DNA of 64,000 nucleotides, taken from positions 1 to 64,000 of the forward strand of contig NZ_VIRL01000002.1 in the NCBI RefSeq assembly GCF_006874465.1. The letters are read 5' to 3'. The DNA comes from Microbispora bryophytorum (GTDB lineage: Bacteria; Actinomycetota; Actinomycetes; Streptosporangiales; Streptosporangiaceae). The position numbers and the translations under genes are program-made. How positions within the stretch are numbered: the first letter of the stretch is position 1; the number at the start of each line of letters is the position of its first letter. Positions 45,020 through 54,868 of the stretch are shown one piece after another. Under the pieces are notes generated by a model. The model was not told where the DNA came from, made no database searches, and was given only the letters and a program-made list of their open reading frames with translations.

Positions 45020-45783
45020 CACACGTTCTCCTTGGGAAGGTCGAGATGGCGGCGCAGCTTCGCGCGCACGCGGTGCAGGCGCGAGCGGACGGTGCCGATG
45101 GGGATCTTCAGCGCCTCGGCCGCCTCCTCATAGGAGAGGTCGGCCCAGGCGACCAGCAGGAGCAGCTCGCGCTCGGCGGCCGACAGCCTGGCCAGCGCGG
45201 CGGCGAGGACGGGCCGCAGGGCTGCGGCGCTCGCCCGCTCCGCTCCGCGCTCCTCCTCGTGCAGGCCGCGCTCATCGACGTCGCGCGGCGTACGGGCGAG
45301 CGCCCGCAGCCGGCGCACCTCCGACCGGCGGTGCCCGGAGATGAGGTTGCCCGCGATGCCGTACAGCCAGGGCCGGGCGTCCGGCCGCGAAGTGTCGTAG
45401 CGGTGCCGCTTGCGGAACGCCACGAGGAACGTCTCCGCCGTCACGTCGTCGGCGTGCTCGGGCCCGAGGCGGCGGCCGGCGTAGGCGTGGATCTCGTCCG
45501 CGTGCCGGTCGAAGACGCCGGCGAAGCGCTCGGGCGCGGTCAGCGACGCCTCGATCAACACGGCGTCGCTCGGCTCGGCGTCGTCCGGTCCGGCGTGATA
45601 AGGCTCGGCGCCGTCCGGTGCGGCCCGGTACGGCCCGGTGTAATACGGCACGGTGTCATACGGCACGGTGTCATACGGCCCGGTTCGGGCCCCGGAGGCT
45701 TCGGTGCCGTCGCGGGAGCCGCCGGGTTCGTGAGCCGGGGCGACCGAGGGGAGGCATAGGTCGCCGAAAACCGTCCTCACCAC
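45019..45783 (-). CDS. ECF-type RNA polymerase sigma factor
   Basis: Region 2 (FAGVFDRHADEIHAYAGRRL, ADDVTAETFLVAFR, WLYGIAGNLI) and region 4 (LSYEEAAEALKIPIGTVRSR) are complete and typical, covering about residues 85-250. The first 75 residues are pentapeptide repeats (YDTVP-like), which no sigma factor needs. The start is therefore uncertain: GTG 45783 gives 254 residues, while GTG 45561 would give a standard 180-residue protein. It is co-transcribed with the CU044_5270 gene. Confidence 0.88.
   Translation of the reverse strand: MVRTVFGDLCLPSVAPAHEPGGSRDGTEASGARTGPYDTVPYDTVPYYTGPYRAAPDGAEPYHAGPDDAEPSDAVLIEASLTAPERFAGVFDRHADEIHAYAGRRLGPEHADDVTAETFLVAFRKRHRYDTSRPDARPWLYGIAGNLISGHRRSEVRRLRALARTPRDVDERGLHEEERGAERASAAALRPVLAAALARLSAAERELLLLVAWADLSYEEAAEALKIPIGTVRSRLHRVRAKLRRHLDLPKENV
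45616..45690 (-). repeat. 15-bp repeats at the sigma factor N-terminus
   Basis: Five 15-bp units run from 45616, two of them identical (CGGCACGGTGTCATA at 45646 and 45661). Confidence 0.9.
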
Positions 45784-45889
45784 CCGTTTTGTCCGTTCAT
45801 AGAGGCTATCCTTCCGGGGGCGCCGTCGCGCCCCTCGCCTCTACTCCGCCGGACGGCCCGGGCCGGTTCCGTGGTTCGCCGGAGCGACG

Positions 45890-47851
45890 TCAGACGGAGG
45901 GCGTGCCGCCGGGCGGCATGGTCTGCCCGTCCGCCTGCCGCGCGACGAGCGCCCCCTCCGCGGGGGATGCCACGGGGGACGCCACGGGGGACGCCGCGGA
46001 GACCGGCTGGTCGAAGATGTCGATGTCGACCTCCTCGCCGCCGACCGTCAGCGTCTCCCAAGCTCCGCTCGCCAGCAGGGTGCGCAGCGTCTCGCTCCGC
46101 AGTTCGTGCAGGTGCCGGATGAGGGTCGCGTCGTCGGGCATGCCGGGAACACGTGGTGACAGGCGGTCGCGGATCTGCCGCAGGCGCTCCATCAAGGCGT
46201 CGACGTCCGCTTCCCTGTCCGGGGCGGCGTGGCCCTCCTCGATGCCCTGGACGATCGTGTCCTTGATCGCCCGCGTGACCCCCTGATCGTCGACGGTCAC
46301 CATCGCGTTCCACGCGCGGCTCTTGTGCCGATACTGCAGCATCGACATCGCCGCCTCGTGCCGTACGAAGTCGGCGTCCCGCAACGGCCTGCCGCGCCAG
46401 TTGCGGTTGAGCGACCGGGCCAGCGAGATGGCCGACGCCAGCCCGCTGTTGAGGCCCCGCCCCGGCCAGAAGTGGATCGCGTTGGCCGCGTCGCCCAGGA
46501 GGAACCCGTACGTCCCCGGGGTGGTCGAGGTGGGGGAGTACAACCGGGCGGTGAATCGCGGCCGCTGCACCATGTCCAGCCGGAAGGCGGTGACCGCGCT
46601 CACGTCGCCGTCGGCGACGCCGAAGAGCGCGAGCCCTTCCTTCGCCCTCCTCCACAGTGCCGAACCCCTGATCAGGGCGGGCAGGAACAGCGTGTGGTGG
46701 GTTGAGCAGTGGAAGTCCCCGTCCTCGGTGCGCTCCATCAGGCAGGGACTGGAGGCGACGCACTCCTCGAACACGTGCCGGACGGGGTCGATGCCGACGA
46801 CCTCCGCGGCCTCGTCGTCGGTGAGCCGCATGTTGAGGAAGCCCTCGCCGCGCAGGGAATTCAGGAGGAAGCGGTTCTGCGCCACGGTCAGCAGCACGAT
46901 CGCCGGGTCAGGCAGGCTGGACTTCACCCGCAGCCCCAGCACCACGTCCTGCACGTGCCGGCCGTCGAGCGAGAAGATCGAGTCGTCGGCCCGGCCGAAC
47001 CTGTCGGTGAAGTGCTCGCGGGTCCGCGAGCGCCCTCCCTCGCAGATGGCTAGCACGTGCTCCTTGGCCACGGCGTCCTGGCGCTCCGCGGCGTCGAATC
47101 TCTCGGGCACCAGGCGGATGCGGGCGGACCTCTCGTTCGCCATCTCCAGCAGGGTGTCCTCGATGTAGGCGATTCGGATGTTCCGCGGGCCGTAGCCGCG
47201 GATCGAGTCCGGACCGGCCGGCCACATCTCGCTGTAGGACCCCTCGGTGAACAGCCGCGACTGGACGTCCTCCGGGAGGTTCAGATACTGGCGGCTCTGC
47301 ACCGTCACGACCTGCTGCCGCCGGTTGTTGCCCTGCGCCGCGTTCTTCCACACGATCCGCGACCCGTCCTCGGTCCAGCGGCCGTCGTAGATCGTGATGG
47401 TGACCCGTTGCCCCATGAGGTGGTCGAGGAGCAGGGCGAAGGCCAGCCCGACGGGCCCGCCGCCGGAGACGGTGACGTGCAGGACCTGCTCCGGTTCGAT
47501 GTCCGGAACCGACGGGCGGAAGTGCTGCATCAGGGAGGTGTTCACGATCGTCTCGGAGTCGTCGAACGCCTCGAAGCGGAACGTCTCCCCTCCGATGGTG
47601 ATCGTGTCGCCGGGCCGGAGCACATGCGTGGTGACACGCGTGCCGTTGACCAGCGTCCCGTTGCTGCTGCCCCGGTCGAGGAGCACGTAGCCCTCGGCCT
47701 CGCGGCGCACCTCCGCGTGGAAGCGCGAGGCCCTCTCACTCGTGATCACCACACTGTTGTCGCCTCTGCGACCGAAGGTGATCGGCTTGTCGTCGATCGG
47801 GAAACGCTGACCGGCAAGGGGACCTTCATGCCCGACGATCGCAGGTGGCAT
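45890..47851 (-). CDS. FHA domain fused to flavin-dependent monooxygenase
   Basis: Residues 5-95 form an FHA domain, with the phosphothreonine-binding residues in place: GRR at 27-29, SRFH at 42-45, SSNG at 62-65 and NG at 69-70. Residues 123-520 are a group A flavin monooxygenase: Rossmann loop SGGGPVG near 129, and the FAD/sugar-binding motif GDAANAIHFWPGRGLNSG near 453. The FWP in that motif recalls MICAL-type enzymes. A helical tail follows, ending in Ala/Ser/Pro repeats. AAGGGGG precedes ATG 47851. No partner kinase lies nearby. It could be a hydroxylase recruited to or controlled by a phosphorylated protein; the substrate is unknown. Confidence 0.88.
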   Translation of the reverse strand: MPPAIVGHEGPLAGQRFPIDDKPITFGRRGDNSVVITSERASRFHAEVRREAEGYVLLDRGSSNGTLVNGTRVTTHVLRPGDTITIGGETFRFEAFDDSETIVNTSLMQHFRPSVPDIEPEQVLHVTVSGGGPVGLAFALLLDHLMGQRVTITIYDGRWTEDGSRIVWKNAAQGNNRRQQVVTVQSRQYLNLPEDVQSRLFTEGSYSEMWPAGPDSIRGYGPRNIRIAYIEDTLLEMANERSARIRLVPERFDAAERQDAVAKEHVLAICEGGRSRTREHFTDRFGRADDSIFSLDGRHVQDVVLGLRVKSSLPDPAIVLLTVAQNRFLLNSLRGEGFLNMRLTDDEAAEVVGIDPVRHVFEECVASSPCLMERTEDGDFHCSTHHTLFLPALIRGSALWRRAKEGLALFGVADGDVSAVTAFRLDMVQRPRFTARLYSPTSTTPGTYGFLLGDAANAIHFWPGRGLNSGLASAISLARSLNRNWRGRPLRDADFVRHEAAMSMLQYRHKSRAWNAMVTVDDQGVTRAIKDTIVQGIEEGHAAPDREADVDALMERLRQIRDRLSPRVPGMPDDATLIRHLHELRSETLRTLLASGAWETLTVGGEEVDIDIFDQPVSAASPVASPVASPAEGALVARQADGQTMPPGGTPSV

Positions 47852-48068
47852 CGGTCCGCCCCCTTTCCCTCGAAAGCCGATGTGATCATCAATCGTGACA
47901 CGCTTCCCGTCTGAGACAAAGCGTCCCAGTCAGGGCAGGCAATCACCCCTGCACGCACCCCTGCGCGGGCGAGGCGGGCGCGGTCGCGGGCAGCGATCGC
48001 GAGGGCGGCTTGCCGGGCGGCGGGGACCTCCGCGCCGTAGCCGCCGTCCGCCGGAGACACCCCGGGCG

Positions 48069-48287
48069 TTACCTGGTCGCCGGGCCGCGCACCTGGAGAG
48101 AGGCCAGCAGCGCCGTGCTGGCCTGCGCGATCTCCTCGACCGCGCGGTCGAACGCCTCCGCGTTGTGCGCGGCGGGCGCGCGGAAGCCGGAGATCTTGCG
48201 GACATACTGCAGGGCCGCCGCCCGGATGTCCTCCTCGGTCACCTCGTCGGTGAACGGCGGGCGCAGGGTCTTGATGCTTCGGCACAT
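48069..48287 (-). CDS. DUF2277 family protein
   Basis: This 72-residue protein starts MCRSIKTLRPPFTDEVTEED and contains ALQYVRKISGF, the hallmark of DUF2277. It is a small helical protein of unknown role. The two family-typical features, Cys 2 and the KISG motif, are present. CAGTAT six bases before ATG 48287 suggests a leaderless transcript. The 217 bp between it and the FHA gene show nothing definite. Confidence 0.9.
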   Translation of the reverse strand: MCRSIKTLRPPFTDEVTEEDIRAAALQYVRKISGFRAPAAHNAEAFDRAVEEIAQASTALLASLQVRGPATR

Positions 48288-48316
48288 GACCCCATACTGG
48301 CCGATCCGCGGTGCGG

Positions 48317-49051
48317 TCAGGAGTGGAAGACGGCGGCGCCGAAGTCCTCGGCCACCTTGCGCAGCATCGCGGCGAGCTCCTCGCGGTCGACCGCGTCGAT
48401 GCGCTCGGCCGGTCCGGACACCGACATCGCCGCGAAGGTCCGCCCGCCGTCGTGGACCGGCACGGCCATGCAGTGCACTCCGCTCTCCTCCTCGCCCAGG
48501 TCGAGCGCGTACCCCCGGGCGCGCACCCGGCCGAGCTCCTCCAGCAGCTCGCCGACCGCAGTGATCGTCCGGTCCGTACGGCGGGGCAGCCCGGTGCGCC
48601 GGAACACCGCCTCCGCGTCGTCCCGCCCGGCCAGCAGGGCCTTGCCGACGGCCGTGCTGTGCGGCAGCACCCGGCGGCCCACCTCGGCAAACATCCGCAG
48701 CCTGCGCGGTGAGGGCACCTGCGCCACATAGACGACGTAGTCGCCCTCCAGCACGGCGAGGTTGGCGGTCTCGCCGGACAGCTCCACGAGCCTCGCGAGG
48801 TAGGGCTCGGCCCAGACCGCGAGCATCCGCTCGGCCGCGCCGCCGATCCGCACGAGCGCGCCGCCGAGGGCGTAACGCCGGTCGGACTCCTGCCGTACGT
48901 ACCCCCGGGCCAGCAGCGTCTGCAACAGCCGGTGGATCGTCCCGTACGGCAGGCCGGTCATGGCGGCGATCTCCGACAGACCGGCCTGGCCGCCCTGCTC
49001 GGACAGTGCCTCGAGCACGTCCAGCGCCCGGTCGACGCTCTGCACGCTCAC
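48317..49051 (-). CDS. IclR family transcriptional regulator
   Basis: This 244-residue protein has an N-terminal winged helix (VDRALDVLEAL, LPYGTIHRLLQTL) and a C-terminal IclR effector domain (LPHSTAVGKALLA, VHCMAVPVHDG). GTG 49051 has GAGGAGG five bases upstream; a longer frame from 49171 lacks support. It lies 112 bp downstream of glcF on the same strand and is the obvious candidate to control aceB-glcDEF, sensing glyoxylate or a related acid as other IclR members do. A palindrome lies in front of it. Confidence 0.92.
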   Translation of the reverse strand: MSVQSVDRALDVLEALSEQGGQAGLSEIAAMTGLPYGTIHRLLQTLLARGYVRQESDRRYALGGALVRIGGAAERMLAVWAEPYLARLVELSGETANLAVLEGDYVVYVAQVPSPRRLRMFAEVGRRVLPHSTAVGKALLAGRDDAEAVFRRTGLPRRTDRTITAVGELLEELGRVRARGYALDLGEEESGVHCMAVPVHDGGRTFAAMSVSGPAERIDAVDREELAAMLRKVAEDFGAAVFHS

Positions 49052-49077
49052 CGCAGCCTCCTCTTTGGCGGTGTCAT

Positions 49078-49088
49078 CCGCAATGCGG
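49078..49088. promoter_or_regulatory. Palindrome upstream of the IclR gene
   Basis: CCGCA-A-TGCGG is a perfect palindrome 27 bp before the IclR start, in the place expected for autoregulation. Confidence 0.4.
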
Positions 49089-49163
49089 GGACCGTCCCAG
49101 CATGCCGGGTTCTCGGTCGTGTCTGACAAATCAAGCCCTGCTGCGCGTGGCCCAGGCGGCGCC

Positions 49164-50393
49164 TCAGACACTCCCCAGCCCTCGCAGCGAGGCGTCGAGC
49201 ACCTCGGCCGTGTGCGCGACCCGGATCTCCCCCTTGCCCGCCCTGCGGACGGAGGCCGCGATCTGCATCGTGCACCCCGGGTTGGCCGACACCAGCAGGT
49301 CGGCGCCGGCGGCGAGCACGCGCTCGGCCTTGCGGTCGCCCAGCTGCCGGGCCGCCTCGGGCTGGAAGAGGTTGTAGGTGCCCGCGGACCCGCAGCAGAC
49401 GGCGGACTCCCCGATCTCCCGCAGCTCCAGCCCCGGGATCGCGCGCAGCAGCTCGCGCGGCTGGGCGCGCACTCCCTGGGCGTGGGCCAGGTGGCAGGCG
49501 TCGTGGTAGGCGATCGTGACCGGCAGCGGGTGGCGCCCGGCGACAGGTCCCAGCTCGATCAGGAATTCCGCGAGGTCGCGGGTCCGCAGCGCCCGCGCGC
49601 GGGCCGCCCAGCCAGGCTCGTCGGCCAGCACCTCCGCGTAGTCCTTCATGCTCGATCCGCAGCCCGCCGCGTTCACCACCACGGCGTCCACCCCGGCTCG
49701 CTCGAAGACGGCGATCGTGCGGCGGGCGAACCTGCGCGCCTCGGCCTCGCGGCCCGAGTGCAGCGACAGCGCCCCGCAGCAGCCCTGCCGGGGCGGGATC
49801 ACCACGTCGCAGCCCTCCAGCGCGAGCACCCGGGCCGTCGCCGCGTTGACCTGCGGGAAGAACTCACCCTGCACGCAGCCGGTGAGCAGCCCGACGCGCG
49901 CCCTGCGGCGTCGCCGCGCCCGCACCAGCGGCGGCAGCCGTACGGGCCGGGGGGCGTCGGGCGCCAGTTCGGCCATCGCGCCGAGGGAGGGGTGCACCTG
50001 CTCCAGGAACGGCTGCAGGCGCCTGCTCAGCCGCATGGGCAGTCGCATCGCCCGCAGCCTGCGCCGGTAGGGGAACAGCGCGAACACCAGCGCCCGGATC
50101 GCGCGCTCGTCGGGGCGGCGCACGTGCTCGCGCTCGACGACCGCGCGGGTCTGCTCGATCAGGCGGTCGTACCGCACGCCCGACGGGCACGCGGTGACGC
50201 ACGCCATGCAGCCCAGGCAGGCGTCGAAGTGGCCGGCCATCGCGTCGGTGAGCGGCGTGCCCTCGACGTGCTGGCCCATGAGGTGGATGCGCCCGCGTGG
50301 GGAGTCCATCTCCTCGCCCCACAGCACGTACGTCGGGCAGGTGGGCAGGCAGAACCCGCAGTGAACGCAGTCCTTGATCAGCTCGGGGTCCAT
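49164..50393 (-). CDS. glcF: Glycolate oxidase iron-sulfur subunit GlcF
   Basis: This 409-residue protein begins with two 4Fe-4S motifs, CVHCGFCLPTCP at 9-20 and CLGCMACVTACP near 60-71, followed by two CCG domains (GCVQGEFF, CCGALSLHSG, CCGSAGTYN). ATG 50393 overlaps the glcE stop (TGATG). It passes electrons from the flavin subunits to the membrane during glycolate oxidation to glyoxylate. Confidence 0.93.
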   Translation of the reverse strand: MDPELIKDCVHCGFCLPTCPTYVLWGEEMDSPRGRIHLMGQHVEGTPLTDAMAGHFDACLGCMACVTACPSGVRYDRLIEQTRAVVEREHVRRPDERAIRALVFALFPYRRRLRAMRLPMRLSRRLQPFLEQVHPSLGAMAELAPDAPRPVRLPPLVRARRRRRARVGLLTGCVQGEFFPQVNAATARVLALEGCDVVIPPRQGCCGALSLHSGREAEARRFARRTIAVFERAGVDAVVVNAAGCGSSMKDYAEVLADEPGWAARARALRTRDLAEFLIELGPVAGRHPLPVTIAYHDACHLAHAQGVRAQPRELLRAIPGLELREIGESAVCCGSAGTYNLFQPEAARQLGDRKAERVLAAGADLLVSANPGCTMQIAASVRRAGKGEIRVAHTAEVLDASLRGLGSV

Positions 50394-51781
50394 CAGATGC
50401 CTCCCAGGAAGCGGCCGGGGGACAGCCGGCGATCGGGGTCGAACCGCTCCTTGACCCGGCGCATCAGCGGCAGCGCGCCGACGTGTCCCCACCGGTCGAG
50501 GCGGCGCGCGGCCTCCTGGGGCGCGGCGAGCACGACCACCCGGCCGTCACCGTCCGTCTCCATGTGGGCCCGCAGCCCGCCCGTGAAGGCGGCGACCCGG
50601 CGGGGCTCGGTGTCCGGCGGCAGGGCGACGTGGAAGACGTGCGAGGCCAGGGAGCCGCGCACCGCCGCGTGCACGCCCGCCTCACGGGCCGCCGTCAAGG
50701 GGCCGACGAAGCTGCCGGCCAGGCGGGAGGGGACGTTCCTGACCTCCAGCAGGATCTCCCCGCCGTCGCCGTCGCCCGCACCCGTGCCCGCGCCCAGGGG
50801 GCCGGGCGGCCCGTCCGGTGCCGGGGGCTCGGGCAGGCGTCCCCACCACGGCGGCGGCTCCTCGGTCACCTGCGCGTCGCTCAGCGCGCCGCCGATGAGG
50901 GCGCACAGGGCCTTGGCGCGCTCGGCCGCGGCGGCGCCCTCGACCAGGACCGCGACCGTGCAGGGCCCCTCCGCGTCGGGCCAGTCCATCTCCACGGCGC
51001 TCGGCTCCAACGGCGACTCGGTCACCGCGGGGACCATCGTCGCCAGAGACCCGGCGAGGTCGGTGGTGAGAGTCTCGAAGGTCAGGCCGTCCTCGTTCGT
51101 CCAGGTCCCGTACGTCTCGGTCACCGGACGCTCGACGGTCGCCGTCACCCAGGCGCGGGCGGCGGGCAGGGGATGGAGGCGGAACGTCGCGTCCGCGATG
51201 ATCCCGAGCGTGCCGTACGAGCCGGTGAACAGCTTGCCGAGGTCATATCCGGCGACGTTCTTGACGACCTTCCCGCCCGACTTGGCGATCGTGCCGTCGG
51301 CGAGCACGACCGTGACGCCGATGAGCAGGTCGCGGGCCGTGCCGTGTCGGAACCTGCGCGGCCCGGCGATGCCGGTGGCCAGCAGCCCGCCGACCGTCGT
51401 GCCCGGCACCGGCACGTCGAGCGCGAGCTCCTGACCTCCCTCGGCCAGAGCGCGCGCCAGCGCCTCCACGGTCACCCCGGCCTGCGCCCGGACGACCAGG
51501 TCGCCCGCCGCGTGCTCCGGCGGACGGTTCATGCAGCACAGGTCGACGAGCACGTCGCAGCGGTCGGGCGGTGCGCCCCAGTGCAGCTTGGTCCCGCCGC
51601 CCGTCGCGACGGCGGCCAGGTCGTGCGCCGCGCACACCCGCATCACGGCCGCGATCTCCTCGGCCGACTCGGGCAGCGCCACCCAGCGCGGCCGCACGCC
51701 CGCGACCTCGTCCCCGTCGCCGGCCGCGCGCACGGCCACACCGGCCGCCTCCAGCGCGTCCCCGACGTCCCGCGCGGCCAT
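50393..51781 (-). CDS. glcE: Glycolate oxidase FAD-binding subunit GlcE
   Basis: The 462-residue protein has an FAD-binding type 4 domain with VATGGGTKLHWG, PGTTVGGLLATGIAGPRR and VKNVAGYDLGKLFTGSYGTLG, the last a hallmark of GlcE. A Pro/Gly-rich insert near 330-350 is unusual. ATG 51781 overlaps the stop of glcD, and its own stop overlaps glcF. It forms the complex with GlcD and GlcF. Confidence 0.92.
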   Translation of the reverse strand: MAARDVGDALEAAGVAVRAAGDGDEVAGVRPRWVALPESAEEIAAVMRVCAAHDLAAVATGGGTKLHWGAPPDRCDVLVDLCCMNRPPEHAAGDLVVRAQAGVTVEALARALAEGGQELALDVPVPGTTVGGLLATGIAGPRRFRHGTARDLLIGVTVVLADGTIAKSGGKVVKNVAGYDLGKLFTGSYGTLGIIADATFRLHPLPAARAWVTATVERPVTETYGTWTNEDGLTFETLTTDLAGSLATMVPAVTESPLEPSAVEMDWPDAEGPCTVAVLVEGAAAAERAKALCALIGGALSDAQVTEEPPPWWGRLPEPPAPDGPPGPLGAGTGAGDGDGGEILLEVRNVPSRLAGSFVGPLTAAREAGVHAAVRGSLASHVFHVALPPDTEPRRVAAFTGGLRAHMETDGDGRVVVLAAPQEAARRLDRWGHVGALPLMRRVKERFDPDRRLSPGRFLGGI

Positions 51782-53232
51782 CAGAACTGCTCCGCGAGAC
51801 CGGCCTCGACCAGGGGATGGGCGCCCCTGCGCACTCCCGGAACCTCGCCGCACAGGCGGGGGGTGGGGAAGACCTTGCCCGGGTTGGCCAGCCCCCGGGG
51901 ATCGAACGCGCACCGCACGAGTTGCATGGTGTCGAGGTCGTCCTCGGTGAACATCCGGGGCATGTAGCGGGCCTTGTCCACGCCGACGCCGTGCTCCCCG
52001 GTGATCGACCCGCCGTGCTCGACGCACAGGTCGAGGATGCGCCCGCTGACGGCCTCGGCGCGCTCGGCCTCCCCGGGCACCGAGTCGTCGAACAGCACGA
52101 GGGGGTGGAGGTTGCCGTCGCCCGCGTGGAAGACGTTGGCCACCCGGATGCCGTACTCCTCCTGCAACAGGTCGATCCCCGCGAGCACACGCGGCAGCGC
52201 GGTCCGCGGCACCACGCCGTCCTGCACGATGTACGCCGGGCTGATCCGGCCCACCGCCGCGAACGCCGACTTGCGGCCCTTCCAGATGGCCGCCCGCTCC
52301 TCCGCGGAGGCGGCCACCCGGATCTCGAAGGCGCCGTTGTCGCGGCAGATGCGCTCCACGGCCGCGAACTGGTGCTCCACCTCGGCATGCGGGCCGTCCA
52401 GCTCCACCACCAGCACGGCTCCCGCACCGGCGGGGTAGCGGCAGTGCACGGCGGCCTCGGCCGCCTCGATCGCCAGCGCGTCCATCATCTCGATGGCGGC
52501 GGGCACGACGCCCGCCGCGATGATCGCCGACACGGCGCGGCCGCCGGCCTCGATGCCGGTGAAGGCGGCGAGCAGGGTCGTGACCACCTCCGGCGCCCGC
52601 GACAGCCGTACGGTGATCTTGGTGGCGATGCCGAGCGTGCCCTCGGAGCCGATGAACGCGCCGAGCAGGTCGTAGCCGGGGTCCTGAGCGGACAGCTCCA
52701 CGATCTCCCCGTCCGGCGTGACGATCTCCGCGGAGAGCACGTGGTTGACCGTGAAGCCGTACTTGAGGCAGTGCGCGCCGCCCGAGTTCTCCGCCACGTT
52801 GCCGCCGATCGAGCAGACCTGCTGGCTGGAGGGGTCGGGGGCGTAGTAGTACCCCCGGTCGCGGACCGCCTCGGTGATCGCCAGGTTCGTCACCCCGGGC
52901 TCGACCACGGCCCGGCGGTTCGGGATGTCGATCTCCAGGATCCGCCGCATGCGGGAGGTGACGATCAGCACGCCGTCCGTGCGGGGCAGGGCGCCGCCCG
53001 ACAGGCCGGTGCCCGACCCGCGGGCGACGAAGGGCACGCCGTGCTCGCCGCACAGCCGCACCACCGCGGCCACCTGCTCGGCCGTCTCGGGCAGCACGAC
53101 CACACCGGGGGTCGCCCGGTGGTGGGTCAGCCCGTCGCACTCGTAGGTGCGCAGCCGTACGGGATCGGTGAGGACGGCGTCCGGCGGGAGCGCGGCCGTC
53201 AGCCGTTCCGTCAGCCGTTCGAGCTCGGACAT
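51781..53232 (-). CDS. glcD: Glycolate oxidase subunit GlcD
   Basis: This 483-residue FAD-linked oxidase has the FAD domain (ARGSGTGLSGGA, CSIGGNVAENSGGAHC, LGAFIGSEGTLGI) and a C-terminal FAD-linked oxidase domain (NVFHAGDGNLHP, ITGEHGVGVDKA). It is the catalytic subunit oxidising glycolate or D-lactate. Context with malate synthase favours glycolate. ATG 53232 lies 24 bp after aceB with GGGAG upstream, so they form one operon. Confidence 0.93.
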   Translation of the reverse strand: MSELERLTERLTAALPPDAVLTDPVRLRTYECDGLTHHRATPGVVVLPETAEQVAAVVRLCGEHGVPFVARGSGTGLSGGALPRTDGVLIVTSRMRRILEIDIPNRRAVVEPGVTNLAITEAVRDRGYYYAPDPSSQQVCSIGGNVAENSGGAHCLKYGFTVNHVLSAEIVTPDGEIVELSAQDPGYDLLGAFIGSEGTLGIATKITVRLSRAPEVVTTLLAAFTGIEAGGRAVSAIIAAGVVPAAIEMMDALAIEAAEAAVHCRYPAGAGAVLVVELDGPHAEVEHQFAAVERICRDNGAFEIRVAASAEERAAIWKGRKSAFAAVGRISPAYIVQDGVVPRTALPRVLAGIDLLQEEYGIRVANVFHAGDGNLHPLVLFDDSVPGEAERAEAVSGRILDLCVEHGGSITGEHGVGVDKARYMPRMFTEDDLDTMQLVRCAFDPRGLANPGKVFPTPRLCGEVPGVRRGAHPLVEAGLAEQF

Positions 53233-53256
53233 CGGCTCCCGTTTCCCCTCACATCG

Positions 53257-54846
53257 TCACGGCATCCGCTCGTAGGCAGGAAGCGTGAGGAACTCCGCGA
53301 AGTCGTCGTCAAGGGCGACCTCCTTGAACAGCGCCGTTGCCTGCGCGTAGAGCTTCTCGTCGTAGCCCGGCCCGGCGGCGATCCCGGCGAGCTCCTCCTC
53401 GATGATCCGCTCGACGAGCTCCCGTGTCACCACCGCGCCGGTGTCGGCCAGCGCGATGTCGTTGTGGATCCACTGCCAGACCTGCGATCGGGAGATCTCC
53501 GCCGTCGCTGCGTCCTCCATCAGGTTGTGGATCGCCGCGGCGCCGTTGCCGCCCATCCAGGCCGCCAGGTAGCGCAGGCCGACGTCCACGTTGCCGCGCA
53601 GCCCGGCCTCGGTGATCTCGCCGGGGGTCTTGGACACCGCCAGCAGGTCCTCGGCCGCGACGTGGACGTCCTCGCGCCGCCGGTCGAGCTGGTTGGGCCG
53701 GTCGCCGAGCACGCCGTCGAACACCTCGCGGCAGATCGGCACGAGGTCCGGGTGGGCCACCCACGAGCCGTCGAAGCCGTCGCCCGACTCGCGGGTCTTG
53801 TCGGCCCGCACCTTCTCCAGCGCGACCTTGTTGACCTCGGGATCGCGGCGGGAGGGGATGAAGGCCGCCATGCCGCCGATCGCGTGCGCGCCGCGCTTGT
53901 GGCAGGTGCGCACGAGCAGTTCGGTGTAGGCCCGCATGAACGGCGCGGTCATCGTCACCGCGTTGCGCTCGGGCAGCAGGAACTCCCGCCCTCGGGTGCG
54001 GAACTTCTTGATGACGCTGAACAGGTAGTCCCAGCGGCCGGCGTTGAGCCCCGCGGAGTGCTCGCGCAGCTCGTAGAGGATCTCCTCCATCTCGAACGCG
54101 GCAGGGTAGGTCTCGATCAGCACGGTCGCCCGGATCGTCCCCCGGGGAATGCCGAGCAACTCCTGGGCCCGGACGAACACGTCGTTCCAGAGCCGCGCCT
54201 CCAGGTGCGACTCCATCTTCGGCAGGTAGAAGTACGGCCCGCGGCCCTTGGCGATCTGCCGCTGGGCGCAGTGGAAGAAGTAGAGGCCGAAGTCGAGCAG
54301 CGACCCGGACATCCGCGCGCCGTCCACCAGGACGTGCTTTTCCGGCAGGTGCCAGCCGCGCGGGCGGACCACGATCGTGGCCAGCTCCCCGTCCGGGCGC
54401 AGCGCGTACGCCTTGCCGCCCGACTCGAAGTCGATCGTGCGGTCGAGGGCGTCGCGCAGGTTGAGCTGCCCGTTGATCGTGTTCTCCCAGGTCGGGGAGT
54501 TGGCGTCCTCGAAGTCGGCCAGCCAGACCTTGGCGCCGGAGTTGAGCGCGTTGATCGTCATCTTGCGGTCGACCGGCCCGGTGATCTCGACCCGGCGGTC
54601 CTCCAGCCCCGGAGCGGGCGGGGCGACCCGCCACTCGGACTCGCGGACATGGGCCGTCCCGGGAAGGAAATCGAGCGTGCCGCCCGCGGACAGCTCCTCC
54701 TGCCGCGCCTGACGCGCGGCGAGCAGCTCCCTGCGCCTGGGGTCGAACTCGCGCTGCAAGGTGGCCACGAAGCCGAGGGCCTCGGGAGTGAGGATCTCGT
54801 CGAACCGGTCCAGCAGGGGGCCTGTGATCTCGACGCCTTCCGTCAT
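53257..54846 (-). CDS. aceB: Malate synthase A
   Basis: The enzyme condenses glyoxylate and acetyl-CoA to malate. The 529-residue protein is the short, type A form, with [19 protein letters not shown], the catalytic Arg region, [13 protein letters not shown] and [21 protein letters not shown] lies close before ATG 54846. It is the first gene of aceB-glcDEF. No isocitrate lyase gene is in the window, so here it serves glyoxylate from glycolate rather than an evident local glyoxylate shunt. Confidence 0.96.
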   Translation of the reverse strand: MTEGVEITGPLLDRFDEILTPEALGFVATLQREFDPRRRELLAARQARQEELSAGGTLDFLPGTAHVRESEWRVAPPAPGLEDRRVEITGPVDRKMTINALNSGAKVWLADFEDANSPTWENTINGQLNLRDALDRTIDFESGGKAYALRPDGELATIVVRPRGWHLPEKHVLVDGARMSGSLLDFGLYFFHCAQRQIAKGRGPYFYLPKMESHLEARLWNDVFVRAQELLGIPRGTIRATVLIETYPAAFEMEEILYELREHSAGLNAGRWDYLFSVIKKFRTRGREFLLPERNAVTMTAPFMRAYTELLVRTCHKRGAHAIGGMAAFIPSRRDPEVNKVALEKVRADKTRESGDGFDGSWVAHPDLVPICREVFDGVLGDRPNQLDRRREDVHVAAEDLLAVSKTPGEITEAGLRGNVDVGLRYLAAWMGGNGAAAIHNLMEDAATAEISRSQVWQWIHNDIALADTGAVVTRELVERIIEEELAGIAAGPGYDEKLYAQATALFKEVALDDDFAEFLTLPAYERMP

Positions 54847-54868
54847 TTTCCACCTTCCGGAAAAATAG

